This document shows positions 1 to 7,051 of a DNA stretch of 64,000 nucleotides, one piece after another (position 1 is the first letter of the stretch; the number at the start of each line of letters is the position of its first letter). A program made the translations under genes and the position numbers. Origin of the DNA: JAGXLC01 sp964585385 (GTDB lineage: Bacteria; Bacteroidota; Bacteroidia; Bacteroidales; UBA12077); assembly GCA_964585385.1 (NCBI GenBank), contig CAZPDP010000013.1:1-64000 (forward strand), read 5' to 3'. A model generated the notes under the pieces. It was not told where the DNA came from. It did no database searches and worked only from the letters and a program-made list of their open reading frames with translations.

Positions 1-15
1 CTTGTGGGGGTCTAA

Positions 16-210
16 AAAAGATTTGAAGGTATAGTTTTATATAAAGTTTTTCCCTATATTTACCGGGTTGAAAAATCATACCAAGATGAAAGCTTACAAC
101 GATTCCTGAGTTTATTTTATCTCCTGATTTCTTATCCGGTAGGAATATTTTTCCTGGCTGGTACATTCTATCATATTATTAAATTCTTAATTCTTACAAG
201 ATGTTGCTGA
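16..210 (+). other. Open frame, possible 3' end of an upstream membrane-protein gene
   Basis: Frame 1 stays open from just after a TAA at 13-15 to TGA at 208-210, with no ATG. It would encode about 64 residues ending in a strongly hydrophobic stretch (around LISYPVGIFFLAG) and a short basic tail. It would overlap the next gene by 10 bases, a common arrangement. The stop at 13-15 means it is either the tail of a gene interrupted by a frame change near the window edge, or chance. The family is not recognised. Confidence 0.2.
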
Positions 211-809
211 TTATTGATAACCAGAGTGCGTTTATCAAACAATTCATGAGGAATTTCCTTTATGAATACGATATACCATATGTTATGTTTGATCACAATG
301 AACCGCTTGTTCTTCCCAAAAGAAGAAAAATCAGCGGAATTATTCTTTCAGGTGGAAAGGGCAATCCTTATGAGCCTTTAAATTTGACCACCAATTATGT
401 TACCATGATGAATTTTCATTTGCCAACCATGGGAATTTGTCTGGGGCATGAGATTCTTGCCGTGTTATTTATGGGACGGATAAAGAAGCTTTCTGAATAC
501 CAGAATAAGCGTGAGAAAATTATCATCTCAGAGCCTGAAGATCCCATTTTTGAAGGAATCAATACAACGGAAGTGTACTTAAGGGAAAAGCACAATTTTT
601 ATGTTTCACAAATTCCGCCGGATTTTATGAATTTAGCCTGTTCGGAAAATTGTCCTCATGAAATAATCCGGCACAAAAAAAAACCTATTTACGGGTTTCA
701 GTCTCATCCTGAAGTTTCCAAACCTTTTGGTCTTCAGATGATGCATAACTTTATAAAAATTTGTAAAATAAAAGAAAATACGGAATATGAAGGTAGCGAT
801 CATATTTAA
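201..809 (+). CDS. Class I glutamine amidotransferase-like protein
   Basis: A single-domain GATase of 202 aa. The nucleophile elbow GICLGHE places the catalytic Cys at residue 80, and QSHPEVS supplies His169 and Glu171, so the Cys-His-Glu triad is complete. Such domains hydrolyse glutamine and pass ammonia to a partner synthase, as in anthranilate, GMP or carbamoyl-phosphate synthesis. No synthase of those families is next to it. Its 3' end overlaps the ATP-grasp ligase/M20 fusion gene by 23 bp, which implies translational coupling. A joint role in making or breaking an amide or peptide is my inference. The true substrate is unknown; a gamma-glutamyl hydrolase-like activity is an alternative. 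Confidence 0.8.
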   Translation: MLLIIDNQSAFIKQFMRNFLYEYDIPYVMFDHNEPLVLPKRRKISGIILSGGKGNPYEPLNLTTNYVTMMNFHLPTMGICLGHEILAVLFMGRIKKLSEYQNKREKIIISEPEDPIFEGINTTEVYLREKHNFYVSQIPPDFMNLACSENCPHEIIRHKKKPIYGFQSHPEVSKPFGLQMMHNFIKICKIKENTEYEGSDHI

Positions 810-2970
810 CAGGGATATGACGGGGGTCATCAACACATTTGGACTGCAGAACAAAGAAAAATACGACCCTTCTGTTGTAAAAAGGGTGGCTGATGCCCTT
901 GAATCCAATGGTCACAATGTGGAGATTATTGATGGTAATATGCATTTGGTGGAAAACCTTCAGAATTTTATGCCCAAAGTGCTTAAGGGTGAGAAGCTGG
1001 GAATGGTTTTTAATATGGCTTATGGAATTCAGGGAGAAAGCAGATATACGCACATTCCCGCTATGTTGGAAATGCTCGGTATTCCCTATGTGGGTTCATC
1101 TCCATCAGGGCATGCTCTTGCACTTGATAAAGTGATAACTAAAATCTTAATGCAGCAAAAAGGGATTCCCACGCCAAAATACTGGGTGTTTTCATCTGAA
1201 GAGGATGATGTAACCAGTGTAAATTTCCCTGTAATTGTAAAACCCAAAATGGAAAGTGTATCTTTTGGTCTTAAAGTAGTGCACAATCAGAAAGACTTAA
1301 AGGAAGCAGTGGTATTTATTAACCAGGAATTTAAACAGCAGGCTTTGGTTGAACAATTTATCAGGGGAAGAGAATTTGCTGTGGGTTTAATAGGAAATGT
1401 ACCCATAGAATCATTTCCTATTGTGGAATTTGAACTGGAGACTCCTGATGCTATACAAAGTGTCGAAGACAAGCAATTGAATCCCAAAAAGAAAATCTGC
1501 CCGGCTGAAATACCTTCTGAACTGGCTGCAGAAATGAGGCGGTTAAGTATCGAGGCATTTAATGCTTTGCAATTGAGGGATTTTGCGAGGGTTGACATAA
1601 GGCTGGACGAAAACAACAATATTTACCTGCTGGAAATAAATTCGATGGCAAGTCTTGGATTGAGGGGCAGTTATGTATTTGCTGCCTCCAAATCAGGATA
1701 TGATTACAGTGCCCTGGTAAATAAAATTCTTGAGGTAGCATCCAGCCGGTACTTTAAGGATTTGGTTGAGGAGAATTCAAAAATTTCTGCAGACGAAAAT
1801 AAACCACTGCAAGTGAGGATAAGAAGCATCATAGGGAACAGGCTAGAGTCTGCTGAACAAATTTTGAAACAACTTGTGGATACTAACAGCCATGTCCGGA
1901 ACGTGGAAGGTGTAAATAATCTTGCAAATAAATTGATAAAGCAATTCACAAGCCTGGGATTTCACCATCAAATTATTCCCCATGTGGAAATTGGTAATTC
2001 TATTTTTTTATCTAATTCGGATAAAGGAGAGTATGATATTCTTTTCCTGAGTAATCTTGATAATGATACTCCGATTCACAAGCATCGATATTTCTCGAAA
2101 TTGGGGCAGAAGTATTTCGGCACCGGTATATGGGAACATAAAGGCGGGCTGATTGTTCTCTTGATGGCTTTGCAGGCACTTCGCTATACTCGTGTGTTGC
2201 GCAAGGTAAAAGTAGGAATTTTGCTGACCAGCGATGATACCCTGCGGGGTAAATTTGAAAGAAATCTGGTTAAAGAAAAATCATTTAATGCAAGTTATAT
2301 AATCGGATTAAAAGGTGGAACCCTGAACGGTGGAGTAGTGACATCCAGATCCGGAGCGGCAGTTTATCATTGTACTATGAATCTCAAGAAGACAGATGAT
2401 CCCGGATTGGTTCCTTTTGCTGCCAATATATTTTCGCGCCTTATAAGTCAGTGGTCAAGCATGTCTGATCCGGAAAATGGTCTTTTGGTTGCCCCGGGGG
2501 ACATGAAATTACAAACCAATATTTCAGAAGCTTTTGCTCACGGAGAGGTGAGTCTGAGTGTTCGGTTTGATAATACAGACCAAATGGAGGTTGTTCAGGA
2601 AAAAATAAGGAGAACCATCCTGAAGAAATACAAATCTGACCTGCTATTTCAGATAGAGGGAGGACCAAGAAGGAATGCAATGATTTATAACGAGAATGTT
2701 GAATTTTTATGGAAAATTATTAAACAAATTGGTGAAAGGTTAGATGTTCGGCTTGTAAATGAGCACAGGTGGAGTTCTTCTGATATTGGTTTCGTGAGTG
2801 AAGACAAGTTCAGAATTGACGGGATGGGGGCTATAGGTGTGCGACAGGCAAATGGAGAAGAATATGTATTAAAACATAGTATTAAAGAAAGAGCAGCTTT
2901 GCTGGCTATTGCGGTTGCTGAGGTAAGTCAGATTCTGACCAAAGTACAACCAAAACTGGTGTTATCGTAA
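787..2970 (+). CDS. Fusion of D-Ala-D-Ala ligase-type ATP-grasp enzyme with an M20-peptidase-like domain
   Basis: Residues 1-323 read as a D-alanine-D-alanine ligase: start MKVAIIF, N-terminal domain with the GIQGE loop, ATP-grasp lysine near 152 (VIVKPK), Glu189 in VEQFIRGREF, and the metal-binding end LLEINSMASLG (281-291). Residues about 340-715 read as an M20 peptidase with its dimerisation insert (520-610) and the final ligand His697 in VLKHS. The usual M20 metal ligands are altered: the HxD position is NLD (Asn423, Asp425), the DxKGG aspartate is Glu450 (EHKGG), and the EE pair is Asp483-Asp484. A normal Ddl is about half this length. The ligase half probably joins two amino-acid-like units with ATP, and the M20 half may cleave or merely bind an amide. 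It overlaps the amidotransferase gene. The product is unknown. Confidence 0.8.
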   Translation: MKVAIIFNRDMTGVINTFGLQNKEKYDPSVVKRVADALESNGHNVEIIDGNMHLVENLQNFMPKVLKGEKLGMVFNMAYGIQGESRYTHIPAMLEMLGIPYVGSSPSGHALALDKVITKILMQQKGIPTPKYWVFSSEEDDVTSVNFPVIVKPKMESVSFGLKVVHNQKDLKEAVVFINQEFKQQALVEQFIRGREFAVGLIGNVPIESFPIVEFELETPDAIQSVEDKQLNPKKKICPAEIPSELAAEMRRLSIEAFNALQLRDFARVDIRLDENNNIYLLEINSMASLGLRGSYVFAASKSGYDYSALVNKILEVASSRYFKDLVEENSKISADENKPLQVRIRSIIGNRLESAEQILKQLVDTNSHVRNVEGVNNLANKLIKQFTSLGFHHQIIPHVEIGNSIFLSNSDKGEYDILFLSNLDNDTPIHKHRYFSKLGQKYFGTGIWEHKGGLIVLLMALQALRYTRVLRKVKVGILLTSDDTLRGKFERNLVKEKSFNASYIIGLKGGTLNGGVVTSRSGAAVYHCTMNLKKTDDPGLVPFAANIFSRLISQWSSMSDPENGLLVAPGDMKLQTNISEAFAHGEVSLSVRFDNTDQMEVVQEKIRRTILKKYKSDLLFQIEGGPRRNAMIYNENVEFLWKIIKQIGERLDVRLVNEHRWSSSDIGFVSEDKFRIDGMGAIGVRQANGEEYVLKHSIKERAALLAIAVAEVSQILTKVQPKLVLS

Positions 2971-3002
2971 CCTTATTTTAGAATCTTCATTTAATCAATT
3001 TT

Positions 3003-4187
3003 CTAAATATATTTCAGCGTTACCTCCTTCAGAAACTTATCTTCAAGGATTTTGGCTATTCTTTTTACCACTGTGCGCCTGATTTCCAGTTCAACAGGCA
3101 GGCTGGGGTCCTGGTGAGCCTCGTTGATACGTGTTCCGATGACAAAATGAATCTCGTCGCTTTCCTTTAGTTCTTTTACAATTTTGTCAGCCGGTCCTTT
3201 TTTAAGTACAGAATAACTGGTATAGGATTTCAATATTTCAGCCACTTTGCTGAGAGTTAGTATTCCCTCTGTAACCAGATCAATCCCTGTCATGTAAGAG
3301 ATGGGAGGGAGGTCTGGGTCATCAAACTCGAAACTGTCCTCAATTTCAAGATTTAGTTCTCTGGCTATGATGTCACCCGTTGTGGCGCCTGAAATAATTT
3401 TACGGCCGTCAAATTCATTTACCATTTGGGCCAGTTCTTTGTCTTTTTCCATGTCGTATGGAGGACCGGTGCAAATTAGCAGCCTCCTGGGCTCTCTAAA
3501 ATAGACCGCACCGCAACTGGTATCGTCTTTGGCATAATAGCGGTCATTCTGGTAGGCCATATTGATAACCTTATGAGCCAGCCGGGAGGCAGATATATCG
3601 GGATTGTTTGTTACCAGCCGTTTTACAAATTCAATATAGTTCTCCTGTCCCCATCCAAAGGGGTATTTGTCCGTTCCCAGTCCGGACTGGACTACACCGT
3701 CGGAGCAAAAAACAATGCGGTCCTCTTTCTGAGGAGTAATGTGACAGCTTTTTAATTTTTTTCCCTGGTGTTTTTCACTTTTTAGTTCAATACTTTTCCA
3801 TTCGGGCCGGAAAACTTTATTTCCCCGTAAAATGATAGTTTGTGGATTGTCGTATTCCAGTATGGTTGTTTCTCCTTCTGAATCGATATCAATTATCGTA
3901 AAAGTGGCATAGCTGATTTTTCTCTTTTTGTCTACCGGGAGTGTGTTCATAATGATCTCCGCTATGGTCTGAACATCCTTGTGTTCCTTAGTGAAATTCA
4001 TCGCCATAGTGGAAGTCAGGGTGGCAAGGACATTGGCTCTCACTCCATGACCCAGCCCGTCTGACAGTACCAGGATAAGCCTGTTTTCTTCCCTGAACTT
4101 TTCTGAAATGAAGACATCTCCGCAAATACGTTCTCCTTCATGGCTTTTTTGCTGAATATCAACTTCTATGTGAAAATGGTCATTCAT
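3003..4187 (-). CDS. SpoIIE/PP2C-type Ser/Thr phosphatase linked to a sensory hydrogenase
   Basis: A 394-aa cytosolic protein. Residues 1-230 form a SpoIIE-type PP2C domain, with metal-binding acidic motifs LSDGLGHG (around 42-49), FCSDGVV and KDDTSCGAV near its end. Residues 235-394 form a further domain I do not recognise, with the phrases CTGPPYDM, SGATTGDIIA and MTGIDLVTEG. The start codon overlaps the stop of the upstream sensory hydrogenase by one base (TAATG), so the two are translationally coupled. From memory of [FeFe]-hydrogenase classification, group C3 sensors are next to such phosphatases. It most likely dephosphorylates a protein in response to H2 sensed by its neighbour; the target is unknown and no anti-sigma antagonist is adjacent. 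Confidence 0.85.
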   Translation of the reverse strand: MNDHFHIEVDIQQKSHEGERICGDVFISEKFREENRLILVLSDGLGHGVRANVLATLTSTMAMNFTKEHKDVQTIAEIIMNTLPVDKKRKISYATFTIIDIDSEGETTILEYDNPQTIILRGNKVFRPEWKSIELKSEKHQGKKLKSCHITPQKEDRIVFCSDGVVQSGLGTDKYPFGWGQENYIEFVKRLVTNNPDISASRLAHKVINMAYQNDRYYAKDDTSCGAVYFREPRRLLICTGPPYDMEKDKELAQMVNEFDGRKIISGATTGDIIARELNLEIEDSFEFDDPDLPPISYMTGIDLVTEGILTLSKVAEILKSYTSYSVLKKGPADKIVKELKESDEIHFVIGTRINEAHQDPSLPVELEIRRTVVKRIAKILEDKFLKEVTLKYI

Positions 4188-6049
4188 TACTTTTCGTCTT
4201 TCTTATCGGATTTATAGAATTCGATAATGGAATTGAGCATCTGTTCTGTCTCTGAAGCGCCTTCACCAAGCAGGTATCCGATTTTTTGAACCATTTCAAG
4301 GTTTTTGTCAATTACTTCGGTTACTCTTTTAATGACTTGCTCCTTTCGTATCTCAGGCGAATACATGTCTCTGAAGACTGCACCCACGATTTTTCCTTTC
4401 TTTATAGTAAAAATGGAAAGGTTCAGCAGCTTTTCCTCCAGGTGGATATCCCTGTTGACAATATTCTGATGGTTGTTTAGTACATGTGAAAACAAATTGT
4501 AAATGTTATGGGGAAGAAGAGTTTTTAAATCTGCACCCACAAGACCGGGAATCACTTCATTGATCGATTTGGCCTCATCACCCATGTATTCGATGAATGT
4601 TTCATTAGACTGGATGATTTTCATGTTATTGTCAATGATAACCACTGCCGAAGGCAATTTCTGGAGCATAGCATTTATCGTTTCTGAAGCTTCTGTAGCA
4701 GCCTGCTTCTCCTTTCTGGCTTTCTGTTCTGATTCTTTCAGCGCTTTTTGGGTTTGAGCGAGTTTTTCGTTGGTAGTCCTGAGCGCTTTAATGTATTCAT
4801 GGCGGTTACGAAGGGTGTAACTCAAACACATTTCCGTCTTGGCCAGTCCTTTGGATACAGCTATGGCAAAATCCCTGCAGGAAGGGTAGCCGCATGCACT
4901 GCAACCTGTGTCTGTATCAGTTCCTTCTTTTCCAATGGCTTTTAATACTTCCTGGATCTTTTCTTCTGAAGGAGTATCAATACGTTGGTCGTTTGCTTTA
5001 AATTCTCGTGAAAAATCCATATCCCGGTATTTATCAACCTCCTTCTCCCAGGCTTCATAATCGAAATCTTTGAGTCTTTTATTGGCATAATCAATTACCC
5101 TGGAACGTCTTATGAATTTTTTGCCTCCCGGAGATGTCCCGGGTCCCATCAGGCATCCTTCACAATAAAAAAGATTGAAGTGTCTTTTTATTTGATCTAT
5201 ATCCTGCTCAAACTGTGAGGTGGCATTCAGCATGTTAAATTTGCCTTCTGCTGTAATAACCGTGCCGGTGAGCAAATTTTCGCTGATGTCAGCTGCCTGT
5301 AATAATCCATTGCTGATAGGAAACAGAGAACCTTTGTACCCGATGGGGGGATCGAAATCGGAATATTCCAGTTTGCTTTCCTGTATATTGAATTCTTTAA
5401 AAAGTTCTCTGAGTTCGGCAAATGTAAGCACAGAATCAACTTTCCTGTTGCCCTTGTAAAGTTCTGCTTCTTTTTTCGAATCTATGCAGGGTCCCATATA
5501 GACAACATGAATATCGCTGCCGTATTGTTTCCTGGCGACCATGGCTGATGCTATCATGGGGGAAACCAGCGGTGCCAGATTGTTCACCAGGTCAGGCTGA
5601 AACTTTTCTATATGATTGACTATAACAGGGCAGTTTGAGGTGATATAATATTTGCCTTTGAAATCCTTAAACAGCTCTTTGTATTTCATCGCAACCAGGT
5701 CCGCTCCGAAAGAGACCTCGTTCACATGATCGAATCCCAGTTGCTTGATCATCCGGACAAATTTCCGGTAATCGGTTATGTCGTCAAATTCCCCTGAAAT
5801 GCTGGGGGCAACAATCGCCACTTTTTTCTTGTCTGATTTAAGCAATTCTTTTGTTTCGGCCCTGGAATCCGTGTAATCAATAGCATCCTGCGGACATGCG
5901 CGTACACAACTGCCACAGCCGATGCATCTTTCAGGAATAACGCGGGCGTAATCCTTGTTTACTTTTACCTCTATAGCATTTACCGGACACTCCCTTACGC
6001 AGGAATAGCTTAAATCGCACTTATCTTTTATTATATGAACTATTGACAT
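4187..6049 (-). CDS. Sensory [FeFe] hydrogenase with PAS domain (group C-like)
   Basis: A 620-aa cytosolic protein. N-terminal 2x[4Fe-4S]: the second cluster has Cys42, 45, 48, 52; the first has Cys11, 17, 21 but Ser at 14. The H-cluster domain (about 75-330) has TSNCP (ligand Cys140), MGPC (Cys188) and YCEGC (Cys296, Cys299). The catalytic proton-relay Cys is Asn139, and the third motif is one residue shorter than in catalytic enzymes. A small Fe-S domain follows (Cys383, 386, 391, 408), then a coiled-coil stretch (425-455) and a PAS domain (about 460-570). All this fits an H2 sensor, not a turnover enzyme. It sits between a [2Fe-2S] ferredoxin gene (21 bp upstream) and a phosphatase gene (1-nt overlap), so the phosphatase is the probable output. 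Confidence 0.88.
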   Translation of the reverse strand: MSIVHIIKDKCDLSYSCVRECPVNAIEVKVNKDYARVIPERCIGCGSCVRACPQDAIDYTDSRAETKELLKSDKKKVAIVAPSISGEFDDITDYRKFVRMIKQLGFDHVNEVSFGADLVAMKYKELFKDFKGKYYITSNCPVIVNHIEKFQPDLVNNLAPLVSPMIASAMVARKQYGSDIHVVYMGPCIDSKKEAELYKGNRKVDSVLTFAELRELFKEFNIQESKLEYSDFDPPIGYKGSLFPISNGLLQAADISENLLTGTVITAEGKFNMLNATSQFEQDIDQIKRHFNLFYCEGCLMGPGTSPGGKKFIRRSRVIDYANKRLKDFDYEAWEKEVDKYRDMDFSREFKANDQRIDTPSEEKIQEVLKAIGKEGTDTDTGCSACGYPSCRDFAIAVSKGLAKTEMCLSYTLRNRHEYIKALRTTNEKLAQTQKALKESEQKARKEKQAATEASETINAMLQKLPSAVVIIDNNMKIIQSNETFIEYMGDEAKSINEVIPGLVGADLKTLLPHNIYNLFSHVLNNHQNIVNRDIHLEEKLLNLSIFTIKKGKIVGAVFRDMYSPEIRKEQVIKRVTEVIDKNLEMVQKIGYLLGEGASETEQMLNSIIEFYKSDKKDEK

Positions 6050-6070
6050 ATTCCGGGGTATTAGCTATTA

Positions 6071-6340
6071 TTAAAAATACTTGTGAAAAATTTCATCAAG
6101 AACGGGTATTAACCGTTCAGAGTTAACCTGGGTATAAACCGTATCCTCAAACTTAAGAATCGGGCCTTTTTCACATAAGTTCATGCAGTGATTGCCGTGA
6201 AAATGCACCTTATCCTCAAGCTGATGCTCCTTAATGTAATCTTTGATAATTTGTACGAAATTTTTATTGCCCCGGGAAAAACAAGCGCTTCCAAGGCAAA
6301 TAACAAGTTCTTTCCGGTCGCTTTTCTTTTGACTACTCAT
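6071..6340 (-). CDS. Thioredoxin-like [2Fe-2S] ferredoxin (NuoE C-terminal type)
   Basis: An 89-aa single-domain protein with the thioredoxin-like ferredoxin pattern CLGSAC (Cys15, Cys20) and CMNLC (Cys52, Cys56), i.e. Cx4C...Cx3C, which binds one [2Fe-2S] cluster. It is first in the minus-strand operon with the sensory hydrogenase and phosphatase, and diverges from hydC. It probably carries electrons to or from the sensor or HydABC. The same type of domain in HydB of this locus has lost all its cysteines, so this free copy could stand in for it; that is inference. No signal peptide. Confidence 0.85.
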   Translation of the reverse strand: MSSQKKSDRKELVICLGSACFSRGNKNFVQIIKDYIKEHQLEDKVHFHGNHCMNLCEKGPILKFEDTVYTQVNSERLIPVLDEIFHKYF

Positions 6341-6495
6341 AATCCATTAAAAGTATCAATAATTTGTAATGTTGAATACAGCCTGTGTTATTTATACTGA
6401 ATTCAAATAATCAGCATGGAATCATGATTTGTTTGATCTGTCTGTTATAATTTTATAAATACTTTTTTATTGAGAACAATAAATTTTTATGTTTA

Positions 6496-6513
6496 TTGTT
6501 ATAAAATTAACAA
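6496..6513. promoter_or_regulatory. Rex operator, near-consensus
   Basis: TTGTTATAAAATTAACAA is an 18-bp inverted repeat (TTGTTA-6-TAACAA) matching the Rex consensus TTGTTAAnnnnTTAACAA at all but one position. It lies between the divergent sensor and hydCBA operons, just upstream of the hydC promoter, and rex itself is in the hyd operon. Rex would repress when NAD+ is high and release when NADH builds up. Confidence 0.8.
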
Positions 6514-6530
6514 TGTTCGCAAAATAACAA
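6513..6530. promoter_or_regulatory. Second, weaker Rex half-match abutting the first
   Basis: ATGTTCGCAAAATAACAA keeps a perfect right half-site (TAACAA) and four of six positions in the left half, at the same 6-6-6 spacing, sharing one base with the upstream operator. It overlaps where the -33 element of the hydC promoter should lie. Co-operative binding is inference. Confidence 0.4.
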
Positions 6531-6539
6531 TAATTTTTA

Positions 6540-6547
6540 TATTTTTG
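6540..6547 (+). promoter_or_regulatory. -7 box of the hydCBA promoter
   Basis: TATTTTTG fits the Bacteroidota -7 consensus TAnnTTTG and lies 37 bases before the hydC ATG, giving a leader of about 30 nt. The -33 element is weak (around 6515-6520, inside the second Rex match), as expected for a regulated promoter. Confidence 0.55.
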
Positions 6548-6584
6548 TATAGTTCCTTCGGTTTAATTTACGAAAACATTTCAA

Positions 6585-7046
6585 ATGGAAAAAATTGCGA
6601 AAATAATAGAGAAATATCCTTTTGTACGCAGGGAAAATTTGATACCTATTTTACAAGATATTCAGGATGAATTTGGGTATTTAACCGAAGAGGCTCTCAG
6701 GGAACTGGGAGATTGTCTGGACCTTCCGACAAGCAAAATATATAGCCTGGCTACTTTTTACAGCAAGTTCAGGTTTCACCCGAAAGGCAAATTTCATCTG
6801 AAGCTTTGCAGAGGTACTTCATGTCATCTTAAAGGAAGTACTCATTTGATGAATGTAATTGCCGACAGGTTAAGTCTCAGCGAGGGTGAAACTTCAAAAG
6901 ACGGGAATTTTAGCCTGGAGGTAGTCTCTTGTATGGGAGCCTGTGAATTTGGTCCCGTTCTGGCAGTCAATGACAAATATTATACTTCCGTAGATGAAGA
7001 GAAATTGAATGAAGTAATTGATTATTATACCGATCTTGAAGTCTGA
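6585..7046 (+). CDS. hydC: HydC, NuoE-like [2Fe-2S] subunit of the bifurcating hydrogenase
   Basis: A 153-aa NuoE-type subunit: N-terminal helical bundle (1-65, with YPFVRRENLIPIL and the conserved ATFYSKF), then a thioredoxin-like fold with Cys75, Cys80 (CRGTSC) and Cys116, Cys120 (CMGAC) for one [2Fe-2S] cluster. It passes electrons between the flavin subunit HydB and HydA. It is first in the operon, with five bases between its stop and the hydB ATG. The A-rich leader lacks a Shine-Dalgarno sequence, normal for this phylum. A complex I NuoE is unlikely because hydB and hydA follow directly. Confidence 0.9.
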   Translation: MEKIAKIIEKYPFVRRENLIPILQDIQDEFGYLTEEALRELGDCLDLPTSKIYSLATFYSKFRFHPKGKFHLKLCRGTSCHLKGSTHLMNVIADRLSLSEGETSKDGNFSLEVVSCMGACEFGPVLAVNDKYYTSVDEEKLNEVIDYYTDLEV

Positions 7047-7051
7047 TAACT

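Noticed and set aside
4187..6049. A second H2-producing hydrogenase
   Set aside because: The proton-relay Cys is Asn, the third motif is shortened, and PAS and phosphatase coupling follow; sensory role fits better. The same holds for 10736-12754 with Asp.
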